A DNA stretch of 47,749 nucleotides from Chthonomonas sp. UBA2387 (GTDB lineage Bacteria; Armatimonadota; Fimbriimonadia; Fimbriimonadales; Fimbriimonadaceae), in contig DDSP01000012.1 of NCBI GenBank assembly GCA_002343445.1, forward strand, positions 1 through 47,749, read 5' to 3'. The number at the start of each line of letters is the position of its first letter. Position 1 is the first letter of the stretch. The notes under the pieces were generated by a model that was given only the letters and a program-made list of their open reading frames with translations, searched no databases and was not told the DNA's origin. Positions 16,401 to 24,025 of this stretch are shown here, piece after piece. Position numbers and translations under genes: made by a program.

Positions 16401-16613
16401 ACCGATCACCTCTTTCCAGGGAACGCTCGAGTTCGGGATCCAGCCTTGGCCGAACAGCGCATCGAGCGCCGTATCGGCCTCGTCTGCGATGTGCCATGTC
16501 CGTTTGGCATACTCTCTGAAGTCGCTTTGGCTCAACTGGGCGTGTGCGCTCAACACGCAACAGCCCAGGCACCAAACCAGCAGCCAACGCAAGCGCTTTC
16601 TAAGATTCGCCAT
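13464..16613 (-). CDS. Large secreted PKD/beta-helix protein with a C-terminal dockerin-like repeat pair
   Basis: The 1049-aa product has a signal peptide (cleavage near SAHA-Q). An N-terminal domain of about 230 residues that I do not recognise is followed by a PKD-like domain (WRWEFGDGRTATGRE, about 350-400) and a long right-handed beta-helix region with recurring short strands (about 415-860). A small Ig/carboxypeptidase-regulatory-like domain (AGTYD-type strands) precedes the end, which has two EF-hand-like loops, DVNGDNTVSIQDFL and DLNGDGSVGIADFL, in the type I dockerin pattern. The chosen ATG at 16613 has GGGAG 6 nt upstream; the open frame starts 12 codons earlier. It converges on rseP with a 6-bp gap. 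Likely extracellular; the ligand or substrate is unknown. Confidence 0.85.
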   Translation of the reverse strand: MANLRKRLRWLLVWCLGCCVLSAHAQLSQSDFREYAKRTWHIADEADTALDALFGQGWIPNSSVPWKEVIGGLIAGDEVLAELNNGNHDKAARAALKYGADLYFSHLLAQIGLSGPVAVANLAAAPLQWWLLDFYNYTNRLGFDSQCRLYIKAREIGMTHQQIVNRDTFGERVFYTDEGWLYYVDEMRAGWLVHPNPTEINRDLCVSLSQRVYDAKFALNGSYASDKAHIGDRLREALRGYAAFKTTPANPSAPQRVVLDATATRPPQGATVTAYLWTSPGGGTSTASQITRDLFNPGEPYTFTLRATFSDNTSSTITGRVAASKPRFDVVQSNSDSRDVVFRAPASPLVSEWRWEFGDGRTATGREVAHFYDDYGRYEVRLTVRATNGVEHASDPVEVNTGFAGPTFLAGGTITGHDVWRRGSSPYVVTQPIHIAEGGKLTIEAGVVVKFAQNVGLSCAGELLVNGEANRKVTFTSIYDHSVGGDVYGDGQSGAYRWNDLVVQQPGRFTINHAEMRHCRQVSSDSAQSVLHDVQFVSRTGPDGTWSFPDGIVLRRGGVVSDCTFTDLSQGLSMPELSDSDEAVVSGSSFLGSPLRVGSWSQGLTTAAIESCRFVDAYAAFTGDSLSLRLVGNTFETPGWEPDRLSGVAFLSTGELVRAEVSGNSHEGGVRSLVVGGYWSASMVTISGDVSWQKQPGLFFRFSSHAQVLEGASLALGPGLVLGFGHTSTWDVRGHTLIVHGVFASQGTTSEPVLLTHSLDAQPFGGGPPPTANVAPWGGLLIRSTSPTAGLSHLRMRYASGWNPNYLFTGLASERPLSLDRCEFGTSDGQWPTSVTLAGGSVARNCDFLGGLSASSPTVDAKWNWWGHNSGPYHPTMNPNGQGSYVSDNVLFHPWLTRGRPVDGAVAFQDFVGDRTAVPVTIELRQPGTTTRVDGQVVYLSSSGAFTFNTELVGTYDIVARAPRFLRAKATNVVIGEQGVTNLSFSLVNGDVNGDNTVSIQDFLLVRQAFGSSAGGPGWNPNADLNGDGSVGIADFLILRRNFGRQGQD

Positions 16614-16639
16614 CGGGACTCCCGCGACCCGTTCGCTAC

Positions 16640-16668
16640 ACCATAGCACACGATCACGCCTTCGTCAA
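16640..16668 (-). promoter_or_regulatory. Sigma70-type promoter of the dockerin-protein gene
   Basis: On the minus strand TTGACG (16668-16663), exactly 17 bp, then TATGGT (16645-16640). This is the best-matching sigma70 promoter in the window, 27 bp before the chosen start. Confidence 0.65.
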
Positions 16669-16804
16669 GGCGCCCGCGAACTTCAGTGGATCGCAAAGGT
16701 CCCAGGACAAGGAACGGTGCCCGCCCCGGCAACGTATCACCACCGTTCCCGGCGAGCCGGCGAACCGGACACCCGCCGTGCCGTCTACAATATCCCCACG
16801 GGAC

Positions 16805-18748
16805 ATGAACCTCACCACCTCAGGATCGGCCAAGCCCGCGCTCGAGCGCGACCACCTGAAGGCGGCTCAGGAACTGGCCCAACACCTCCGAGACCGCCCA
16901 GAAGACCTCGCCCTCGGCGGGGCGCAGCTCGCCGAGCGGTTCCAGCTTCCCCGCCCGTTCGTGGACCAGGTCATCCAGCAGGTGTCGCAGCGCCGCCGGC
17001 AGAACAACGCCGCCGTCCTGAGCCGGCCGATCGACATCGACCAGCCCATCCGGTCCGCCTTCGTCCGCGTCTTCTGTTGGTTCAAGGAGTTCATCAAGAA
17101 GCTCACCGATTCGCCCAGCCGGTTTGTGGGCATCACCACCGGTGCGACGATGGCGGTGGTGGTTGTGGGTGTCGTCGTCGCCACGCGGTTCTCGCCGCTG
17201 GCCGAACTCCAAGGCACGTCGCTCGCCCAGGCTCGGTCGTTGGTCGAAGCGGCGCAACTCGGCGGCAATCCGGGCGCCCTTGAGGCGGCGAAGGAGTCGC
17301 TGACCAAGCTGGAAGACCTCCAGTCCGCCCGGGACCGGGTCATCCTCAACCTGAACATCTTTCTGTTCGCGGTGCTGCTGGGACATCTGGTCGCCTACTA
17401 TCGGCACGCTTTGGCGCGCAACGCCCTCGTTGGGACGGGGATCGTGGCCGCGATCTTCATCACCGGCACCTCGCTGGTCGTGCTCCTCACCCCTTCTGCG
17501 CGCGAGGAGCCGCTCCTTGCCCGGCTCGTCATGTCGCTTGTCGGCGGCATGATGCTCAGCATGCTGTACTGCACGCTTGGGGTGTTGGCGGCGGTTGCGG
17601 GAGGCTATGCGCGCATCCGTCGCGAGGATCGGCAGATGCGGGCCCTGACGCGGCAGCAGTTGCTCGAGCGGCTGTTCGAGATCCAGGCCAAGATGGAGGC
17701 CGGTGCGGCAACACCCTCCACCACGTCGAAGTTCTGGGAGACGGCTTGGGTCCGGCAAGCGCAGAAGCGCATCTATGCTCTGGCGGGCGCGGCCAGCCTC
17801 GCGTTCAGCGCGATCTCGACGCTGGTCAGCATCGCGATTTGGAACACCTATCAGATCCGCTCGGTCACCGAATTCGAGCGGATGCCTCTGGTGTACGTGG
17901 TCTCGATGGCCGCGCTCAGCCTGATTCAGTTCGCCATGTTGATCTCGGTGGGCTTTCTGGCCAGGCGCCCCATGCGCGCGATTCTGGTCGGCTTGGTGTC
18001 CTACGGGGCGAGCTACCTGCCCACGCTGATCGCCTATCGGGGACTTGGCCACACTCAGTTCGCCGAGTACATGCAGCCCCAGTACATGATCCAAGGGGGC
18101 GTGTTCACGTTGGTGATGATGCTGGTCGGTTCTTTCGGGGCCGTGGTCGAGGAGCGTGCCGAACGCTCGCGCAAGCTGCACGAAAGCGACCCCGCGACGT
18201 TGCTGGCGGAGATGCTGCAGATTCAGTGGAGGCTCGCCGTCAAACCCTCGCACGTGTGCGTCATGGTCGTAGACGCGGTCAAGTCCAGCCTGATGAAGGC
18301 GAGCTCCGACCCGCTCGTCGTGGAGTGGAGCTTCCGCGAGTACCAGAAGTGGATCGAGGAGATCGTGACGCCTTTGGGGGGCCGTGTCTACAAGACCATG
18401 GGCGACGGTGCGGTGGTCCAGTTCGAGAACTGCTACAGCGCCTTTCGCGCCGCGCAACGATTGCAGACGCAAGTAGATTCGCTCAACCGTGACCGAAACA
18501 GGCTCAAAATGCCCTTCCGGCTTCGGATCGGCCTGCATATCGGCCACGTGGAAGGCGACCTGGAGACGGTGGAGTTCACCGAGGTGATCGACATCGCGGC
18601 GCACGTCGAGAAGATCGCGCCCATCGGCAGCATCGCGATGACCGAGTTGGTCGCTCAGGACCTGACCGACGAACAATTGGTTCCCCTGAAGGACCCCGTG
18701 GATGGGCACAGCGTTTACGTGGCCGTCCAGTCTCGGGTGGACGCGTGA
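16805..18748 (+). CDS. Polytopic membrane protein with a class III nucleotidyl cyclase-like domain (degenerate active site)
   Basis: The 647-aa protein has an N-terminal cytoplasmic part with a winged-helix-like stretch (about 36-62). About eight transmembrane segments follow (near 106-126, 180-197, 206-228, 240-267, 323-346, 361-384, 391-411 and 430-447), then a C-terminal class III cyclase domain (about 482-640). The two metal-binding aspartates are present: VVDAVKSS (Asp490) and KTMGDGAVVQF (Asp534). The transition-state motif, normally V-N-x-A-A-R, reads VIDIAAH (594-600), so both the Asn and the Arg are replaced. It may be inactive, regulatory or of altered specificity. TACAAT at 16786-16791 is a likely -10. 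The stop overlaps lipB (GTGA). Confidence 0.8.
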   Translation: MNLTTSGSAKPALERDHLKAAQELAQHLRDRPEDLALGGAQLAERFQLPRPFVDQVIQQVSQRRRQNNAAVLSRPIDIDQPIRSAFVRVFCWFKEFIKKLTDSPSRFVGITTGATMAVVVVGVVVATRFSPLAELQGTSLAQARSLVEAAQLGGNPGALEAAKESLTKLEDLQSARDRVILNLNIFLFAVLLGHLVAYYRHALARNALVGTGIVAAIFITGTSLVVLLTPSAREEPLLARLVMSLVGGMMLSMLYCTLGVLAAVAGGYARIRREDRQMRALTRQQLLERLFEIQAKMEAGAATPSTTSKFWETAWVRQAQKRIYALAGAASLAFSAISTLVSIAIWNTYQIRSVTEFERMPLVYVVSMAALSLIQFAMLISVGFLARRPMRAILVGLVSYGASYLPTLIAYRGLGHTQFAEYMQPQYMIQGGVFTLVMMLVGSFGAVVEERAERSRKLHESDPATLLAEMLQIQWRLAVKPSHVCVMVVDAVKSSLMKASSDPLVVEWSFREYQKWIEEIVTPLGGRVYKTMGDGAVVQFENCYSAFRAAQRLQTQVDSLNRDRNRLKMPFRLRIGLHIGHVEGDLETVEFTEVIDIAAHVEKIAPIGSIAMTELVAQDLTDEQLVPLKDPVDGHSVYVAVQSRVDA

Positions 18749-19389
18749 ACCTGCCGTTCGACGTTCTTGACCTCGGGCGAATGGCGTTCGGGCCGTGCTA
18801 CGAGCTTCAGTTGCGCCATGTCGAGGAAGTTCTCGCGGGTGGTCGCGACCGGTTGCTGCTGGTCGAGCACGAGCCCGTCCTCACGCTCGGTGCGAACTTC
18901 CACGAATCCAACCTGCTGCTGCCTCGCGACGAGTACGCCGCGCGGGGGATCGAGGTCGTCCCGACCGATCGCGGCGGCGACGTGACCTACCACGGTCCCG
19001 GTCAGCTGGTGGCGTACCCCGTGTTCAGCCTTGAGCGGCGCAGAAGGGATCTTCATCGCTGGCTCCGGGACCTTGAGGAGGTCGTGATCCAGACGCTGGC
19101 GGGCTACGGGGTCGCGGGGCGCCGCTTTCCGCCGCACACAGGGGTCTGGGTCGAGAACCTGAAGATGTGCGCGATCGGGATCAAAGTACGCCGCTGGGTC
19201 TCTTTCCACGGCCTGGCGCTCAACTGCGACAACGAGCTTTCGCCGTTCGACCTCATCGTGCCATGCGGCATCGAGGGCTATGGAGTGACTTCGCTGTCTC
19301 AACGCGTGGGACGCCGGGTGAGCGTGGATGAGGTCAAACCGCGCCTGATCGAGGCTTTTGCCTCGTTGACAAACCAGACGCAGACCTAG
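18745..19389 (+). CDS. lipB: Octanoyl-[acyl-carrier-protein]:protein N-octanoyltransferase LipB
   Basis: LipB moves octanoyl groups from ACP to lipoyl domains, the first step of endogenous lipoate synthesis. Visible are LLLVEHEPVLTLG, DRGGDVTYHGPGQLVAYPV (substrate tunnel), the conserved lysine in KMCAIGIKV (Lys140) and the catalytic cysteine in VPCGI (Cys174). Length 214 is normal. The GTG start overlaps the cyclase-like gene's stop. The stop codon overlaps that of the convergent gene at 19386 by 3 bp. Confidence 0.95.
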   Translation: MNLPFDVLDLGRMAFGPCYELQLRHVEEVLAGGRDRLLLVEHEPVLTLGANFHESNLLLPRDEYAARGIEVVPTDRGGDVTYHGPGQLVAYPVFSLERRRRDLHRWLRDLEEVVIQTLAGYGVAGRRFPPHTGVWVENLKMCAIGIKVRRWVSFHGLALNCDNELSPFDLIVPCGIEGYGVTSLSQRVGRRVSVDEVKPRLIEAFASLTNQTQT

Positions 19390-19871
19390 CTCCGCGATGC
19401 CAGAATGTCACGCACTCCGCTGACAAACACTCCGAAGGCGATCAGCAGCAGAATCCAGGCGGGGATGCCATGGTAGCTCGCCCCCCAACCCGTCGGCAAG
19501 TGGCTCCAAGACCAGAGTTCGGGGAGCACGAGCGCTAGGAAGGCACCGTAGACAATCCCCATGATCGCATGCATGCACCGCTCTCCCGCCGGTAGCTGCC
19601 GGACCTTGTCCTCTTCGACGAAATCCCACAGGGTGATCACGATTTCGGCCAGCAGAATCGCAGCAAGCACATAAGCGAACCCGCCCTGCCACGTCACGAA
19701 ACCGAGCGAGCCGATGATGATGGCGTAGCAGAAGTCACGAACCGCGTGGAGCTTCAGTTCGGTCTTCGTGTGATCTCCCTGAGGCAGTTTGAGCTTGTAC
19801 TCGTGATAATAGAGGGTGTCGAACGCGCCTAGCGTGGCCTGAACAAGAAGAATCCAGATCGCGACCTTCAC
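19386..19871 (-). CDS. Four-helix membrane protein of unknown function
   Basis: The chosen GTG start at 19871 overlaps the DUF4166 stop in a GTGA; an upstream ATG at 19922 is in frame but would overlap the neighbour by 55 bp. The 161-aa product has about four hydrophobic helices, with polar motifs between them: TLYYHEYKLKLP and ELKLHAVRDFCYA between helices 1 and 2, TLWDFVEEDKVRQLPAGER between 2 and 3. The conserved His, Glu and Asp residues in these loops suggest a functional centre, but I do not recognise a named family. Translational coupling with the DUF4166 gene suggests they act together. Confidence 0.75.
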   Translation of the reverse strand: MKVAIWILLVQATLGAFDTLYYHEYKLKLPQGDHTKTELKLHAVRDFCYAIIIGSLGFVTWQGGFAYVLAAILLAEIVITLWDFVEEDKVRQLPAGERCMHAIMGIVYGAFLALVLPELWSWSHLPTGWGASYHGIPAWILLLIAFGVFVSGVRDILASRS

Positions 19872-20389
19872 TTTGCGGCGATCCACCCTTCGTACTGACA
19901 GATCGGCCCACATCGGGGGCAACTGACGGTGAGGTCAAGTTGCCAGCCACGTTCATCTCCCTTGGCGTAGGCACTGATGATGGGGGACAAGACATGCGGC
20001 AAGCGAATCCCCAAGAAGTACACCCGTTCCTGGCGATAGTGGAGCCCTCCGTCTACGACGCTGACGCGATGCAGAAACCGAAACCGTCCGGTCGTCTCCT
20101 CCAGCCAACCCTCGACCACGGAGTGTCGGGTGCAGAATCGAGCGCGCCCGATCGTCCGGTTCCAATACTCTCGGCCACCGGAACATTGAATCTGGATTGT
20201 TGTCGGTTGGCCGGCGCCCTCTTTTGGCAGGCGGAGCGCCCAAATGAAGAAGCGAGCCATCCTCCCGGGATGATGCCTTACGGTCAGGGTGCCTGCGGCC
20301 GCACTCGGCGCATCCGAGAACTCTCGCAGCGCGCCGCTGACTTCGTTCAGCTCATCGCCGAGCAATCTGCGAAACACCGACTTGTCCAT
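19868..20389 (-). CDS. DUF4166 domain protein
   Basis: The 173-aa product matches the DUF4166 layout: RRLLGDELNEV, GTLTVRHHPGRMARFFIWALRLP, a WNRTIGRARFCTRHSV strand, YFLGIRLPHVLSPI and the terminal PRCGPICQYEGWI, equivalent to the family's P-x-x-G-x-x-x-x-Y-x-G end. DUF4166 is often fused or adjacent to saccharopine-dehydrogenase-like or membrane proteins; function is unknown. TAGAAT lies 14 nt before the start as a possible -10. It is divergent from the GH20 gene. Confidence 0.75.
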   Translation of the reverse strand: MDKSVFRRLLGDELNEVSGALREFSDAPSAAAGTLTVRHHPGRMARFFIWALRLPKEGAGQPTTIQIQCSGGREYWNRTIGRARFCTRHSVVEGWLEETTGRFRFLHRVSVVDGGLHYRQERVYFLGIRLPHVLSPIISAYAKGDERGWQLDLTVSCPRCGPICQYEGWIAAK

Positions 20390-20491
20390 GGCTTCCTGCG
20401 GCCATTCTAACTCATCCTCCGCTGCGGAGTTCTCGCCTCACCGACACGACTGGTCGAGGCTTCCGCATCGGTTGTCGGGTAAACCCCACCT

Positions 20492-22021
20492 ATGCCCCTC
20501 CGCATGTGGATGCTCGACATCGCGCGCGAGCAATCGCCCACCCTCGACCACCTCCGACACTACTGCCGAGTCTCGTTGGACTCCGGTTACGATGCCATCG
20601 GTCTCTACTTCGAGCACCGGTTCGCCTACCCCAGCACGCCGTGGTCGCACGGTGTCGGCTGCGTCACGCCCGCGATGATCCGGACGTTGGAGTCCGAGTT
20701 CCCTGGCCTGCAACTCATCCCGTTCGTGAACCTTTTGGGTCACTTCGAGGGCATGATCTATACTGAATCCGGCAAGAAGTACGCGGAGGAGAAGTTTCAG
20801 GGGATGCAGGCGTGTCCCGTCGATCCCGAGTTCGTCGCACTCGCTGGGCGGCTGGTGGACGACACGCTCGCCTGCTTCAGCAGCGAGATCATCCACATTG
20901 GTGGGGACGAGACGTGGCAACTCGGCAAGGGGGCCAAGAGTGCGGCGCAAGTCGAGGCGTACGAATCGGAAGGGGCAAGCGACGGCAAAGCGGAACTCTA
21001 TGGGCGTCATTTTGGGCCGTTGGCGCGGCGCGTCCTCGACGCGGGCAGGCGTCCGGCGGTTTGGGGCGACATGTTCCTGGACCACCCGACGGCGCTCGAC
21101 CACATGCCTGCCGAAACGCTGATCTTCGACTGGCAGTACTTCAAGGGCTTGGCCGACACGTCGCCCAAGTTCAGCGATCGCGGGTTCGATGTGGTGGGCT
21201 GTCCCGCATTCCATGTGTACAACGCTACGTGGATGCACCTACCCGAAACCGAGCGAAACGTCCGAGAAGTGCATGGCGACGTCGTCGAAATGGGTCTTTT
21301 TGGAACCTGCGTTACGACGTGGGAGTGCGGTCTGTTCGGCGCGTACGACACGCTCTTGCCAGCGGTTCGGGCGGCTGGCGGGGTGTTGCACGGCGACTCG
21401 TCGCCCTTCTTGCAGGCGTACCTCAAGGAATCGGAGCGACACGAGGAGTGGGCGCGGCTGATGGGCGTCGAGTTGCAGACGGCAGGCGGAACGTTCGCGT
21501 TCGGCGGCATCCGATCATCGCTCAAGGTGCGGCTGCTGCTGCAGGCCAACCCGTTCCTTGCTTGGCTCCACCATGCCGAGGAGCTTAGCGGCGAGGTCGG
21601 CGACAAGGCGCTGGATATCATCGAGAGGGCCTTGGCCGTCGCACCCACCGAGGCCGAGAAGGGTGTGACCTTGTTCGCCCGCTCGGCCATCGAGTTTGTG
21701 AGGATGGCCGAGGTTGCCCGGAAGCGATACGCCGAGGCCAGACCGGGCGAAGCCGCTTCTGCCTTGGCGCCGACTCGTCAACTCTTCGACGACTTGGAGA
21801 AGGTTGCGAGTCGAAGCGTTGAGCGGATCGGTGGATCGAGGGCAGACGTGGAACGGTGCAAGGTGGCGAAGGCGGCGGTCGAGCGGGCGATCCACCGGAT
21901 CAAACTGTATGGCGACGGGTCGCTCGGGTATCTGCCCGCGTTCGAGCACTTGACGCACCCCAAGTTCGTGCCGCACGACCAAGGGGCCTGGTGGCTCATC
22001 AACCGCTGGGCGAACCAGTGA
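20492..22021 (+). CDS. GH20-type beta-N-acetylhexosaminidase-like protein
   Basis: The 509-aa product has the GH20 catalytic barrel: GLYFEHRFAYP, the loop LIPFVNLLGHFEGM, and the catalytic pair Asp139-Glu140 in IIHIGGDETW, followed by AVWGDMFLDHP and later WECGLFGAYD. GH20 enzymes release terminal GlcNAc or GalNAc by substrate-assisted catalysis. There is no signal peptide and no N-terminal GH20b domain, so a cytoplasmic role, for example in recycling of amino-sugar oligomers, is more likely than secretion. The C-terminal 150 residues are helical and not recognised. TAAACC 6 nt before the ATG resembles the -10 boxes seen at other starts here. Confidence 0.85.
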   Translation: MPLRMWMLDIAREQSPTLDHLRHYCRVSLDSGYDAIGLYFEHRFAYPSTPWSHGVGCVTPAMIRTLESEFPGLQLIPFVNLLGHFEGMIYTESGKKYAEEKFQGMQACPVDPEFVALAGRLVDDTLACFSSEIIHIGGDETWQLGKGAKSAAQVEAYESEGASDGKAELYGRHFGPLARRVLDAGRRPAVWGDMFLDHPTALDHMPAETLIFDWQYFKGLADTSPKFSDRGFDVVGCPAFHVYNATWMHLPETERNVREVHGDVVEMGLFGTCVTTWECGLFGAYDTLLPAVRAAGGVLHGDSSPFLQAYLKESERHEEWARLMGVELQTAGGTFAFGGIRSSLKVRLLLQANPFLAWLHHAEELSGEVGDKALDIIERALAVAPTEAEKGVTLFARSAIEFVRMAEVARKRYAEARPGEAASALAPTRQLFDDLEKVASRSVERIGGSRADVERCKVAKAAVERAIHRIKLYGDGSLGYLPAFEHLTHPKFVPHDQGAWWLINRWANQ

Positions 22022-22043
22022 CGGGGTACAATCGGTCACCCGC

Positions 22044-22119
22044 GCGGACGTAGCTCAACGGATAGAGCATCAGTCTTCGGAACTGAGGGTTGGGGGTTCG
22101 AATCCCTTCGTCCGCGCCA
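22044..22119 (+). tRNA. tRNA-Arg (anticodon TCG)
   Basis: The acceptor stem GCGGACG pairs with CGTCCGC. The D arm GCTCAACGGATAGAGC, an anticodon stem TCAGT/ACTGA with loop CTTCGGA and the T arm GGGGGTTCGAATCCC complete the cloverleaf. The discriminator is G and CCA is encoded. TACAAT about 13 bp upstream is a likely -10 box. Confidence 0.96.
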
Positions 22120-22173
22120 ATTCCACCTTAACGCGCGGACCCATCCCCTTAGGCGTCAAACCAATGTGGGCGA

Positions 22174-22440
22174 TCAGCCGCCCATCGCCATGCGGCCACC
22201 GCCGCCGCGGCGCATGCCGCCGGCACCCGCGCCCGAGCCACCCGCCCGAGCGGAGCCGCCGGGGAGCGCGTTGCCCATCGTCACGTTCGCCGCAGGTTCG
22301 GGAACGGTGTCGGTGGGGACGGCCGTCGGGGCCGCCGGCTTCGAAACCGTCGGGCGCGTGAACGCCATGACCACGGTCGCAATCACAAAGACCAAGGCCG
22401 CCGATCCAAAAACGATCCAGTTCAGTTGCTTGTCGCTCAA
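22174..22440 (-). CDS. Small single-pass membrane protein with a Gly/Arg/Met-rich tail
   Basis: The 88-aa product has a short polar N-terminus and one transmembrane helix (about 7-27: WIVFGSAALVFVIATVVMAF). A Pro/Ala/Thr-rich linker leads to a glycine-rich tail containing GGMRRGGGGRMAMGG. The start is a TTG at 22440: a strong AAGGAG lies 8 nt upstream and no better codon is near. It follows purH after about 58 bp on the same strand. No family is recognised. The low-complexity tail may be exposed in the periplasm. Confidence 0.65.
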   Translation of the reverse strand: MSDKQLNWIVFGSAALVFVIATVVMAFTRPTVSKPAAPTAVPTDTVPEPAANVTMGNALPGGSARAGGSGAGAGGMRRGGGGRMAMGG

Positions 22441-22498
22441 TGCACGTACTCCTTGATGTGTCTAGTTTAGACGATGCTCGGGGTCCGATCGTCACGCC

Positions 22499-24025
22499 CT
22501 AATGCCGGAAGTGGCGGACGCCCGTGAAGGCCATCGCGATGCCCGCCGCATCGGCTGCCGCGATCACGTCCTCGTCCTTCTTGCTGCCGCCGGGTTGGAC
22601 GATCGCCCGGATGCCCGCCGCTTGCGCCGTCAGGACGCTGTCGGGGAACGGAAAGAACGCATCGCTGGCCAGGGCGCACTCGCCCACTCTGGCTCCCGCC
22701 TGCTCGATGGCCAGGCGGACCGACTGCACGCGGTTCATCTGCCCGGCGCCCGTCCCGAGCAACTGCCGCCCCGTCCCGACCACGATCGCGTTCGACTTGA
22801 CGTGTTGCACGACCGTCCACAGAAACCGCATTGCGGACATCTCGTCGGGGGTCGGTTGCCGTTTGGTGACGATGCGCCACTCGGTTCCGGGGTCCTCGTC
22901 CGAATCCTGCACGAGCCATCCGCCCCGGATCGCGCGCACCATGGGCTCGGCCACGGGGCGGGCCAACGGCGCTGCCAGCAAGCGGACGTTCTGTCCCCAG
23001 CCCGCCCGGTTGGCGAAGATGGCTTGGGCCTCTTGGGTAAAGGATGTGGCGATGACCACCTCTAGGAAATTGCCCTTTTCGGTCATGGCTTCCGCCGCGA
23101 TGGCGTCCACCTCGCCATGAAACGCGGCGATCCCGCCGAATGCCGAGACGGGGTCGGCTTCCCGCGCCAGACGGTAGCTCGCGCCGAGATCGTCCCCCAC
23201 AGCGGCTCCACACGGGTTGCCGTGCTTGACGACCACACACGCGCCTGGGGGAAGATCGGCGGCAAGCTCCCACGCTGCGTCCGCATCCAGCAGGTTGTTG
23301 TAGCTCAGTTCCTTGCCCCAGACTTGTATGGATCGCGCGATGCCGTGGTGTGAAAGCGGGTCGGTGTAAAGCGCGCCGGTCTGATGCGGGTTCTCGCCGT
23401 AGCGCAACGCCAGGGCACGCCTTCCGCCGACGGTCAAGGTCTCTTGATAAGGGTTCTCGCCGGTCTTAGAGGTGAGGTACCGCGCCACCATCGAATCGTA
23501 GTACGCCGTGTGGCGGAAAGCCTTGGCAGCCATCCGACGCCGAAACTCGGGGTCGTCGCGGCGCTTGAGCGACTCCTCGTAGTCGGCGGGGTCCACCAGC
23601 ACCAGCACGTCGCCGTGGTTCTTGGCCGCGGCGCGGACCATCGAAGGGCCTCCGATGTCGATGTTCTCGATGCACGTTTCGAAGTCGGCGCCGGAGCGAA
23701 CGGTTTCTTCGAACGGGTAGAGGTTGACCACGACCACGTCGATCGGTTCGAGCCCGTGGGAGGCCATCGCCGTCATGTGCCCCTCGTTCGAACGGATCGC
23801 CAGGAGTCCACCGTGAATCCGGGGGTGGAGCGTCTTGACGCGCCCATCCATGATCTCGGGGAAGCCCGTGTGCTCGGCGACGTCGCGGACTTCAAGCCCC
23901 GCTTCGCGAAGGGCTCGCGCCGTCCCGCCCGTCGAAAGAAGCCCGAGTCCCTCCGCAGAAAGAGCCCGTGCCAGTTCGACTGCGCCGCGTTTGTCGGTGA
24001 CGGAAAAGAGCGCCCAGCGCCTCAA
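22499..24025 (-). CDS. purH: Bifunctional AICAR formyltransferase/IMP cyclohydrolase
   Basis: PurH catalyses the last two steps of IMP synthesis. The N-terminal MGS-like cyclohydrolase domain (about 1-190) shows ALFSVTDKRG, LLSTGGTARAL, GFPEIMDGRVKTLHPRIHGG and VVNLYPFEETV. The C-terminal transformylase part has the KHGNPCG segment with the catalytic Lys-His, SDAFFPFPDS and the end IVQPGGSKKDEDVIAAADAAGIAMAFTGVRHFRH. Length 508 is typical. The ATG overlaps the stop of the upstream Ig-domain gene (ATGA), so it is translated within an envelope-gene operon. Confidence 0.97.
   Translation of the reverse strand: MRRWALFSVTDKRGAVELARALSAEGLGLLSTGGTARALREAGLEVRDVAEHTGFPEIMDGRVKTLHPRIHGGLLAIRSNEGHMTAMASHGLEPIDVVVVNLYPFEETVRSGADFETCIENIDIGGPSMVRAAAKNHGDVLVLVDPADYEESLKRRDDPEFRRRMAAKAFRHTAYYDSMVARYLTSKTGENPYQETLTVGGRRALALRYGENPHQTGALYTDPLSHHGIARSIQVWGKELSYNNLLDADAAWELAADLPPGACVVVKHGNPCGAAVGDDLGASYRLAREADPVSAFGGIAAFHGEVDAIAAEAMTEKGNFLEVVIATSFTQEAQAIFANRAGWGQNVRLLAAPLARPVAEPMVRAIRGGWLVQDSDEDPGTEWRIVTKRQPTPDEMSAMRFLWTVVQHVKSNAIVVGTGRQLLGTGAGQMNRVQSVRLAIEQAGARVGECALASDAFFPFPDSVLTAQAAGIRAIVQPGGSKKDEDVIAAADAAGIAMAFTGVRHFRH

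Noticed and set aside
16820..18709. 629-codon minus-strand open frame opposite the cyclase-like gene
   Set aside because: Composition is His/Asp/Gln-rich as expected for antisense of a GC-rich gene, while the plus strand has membrane helices and cyclase motifs.
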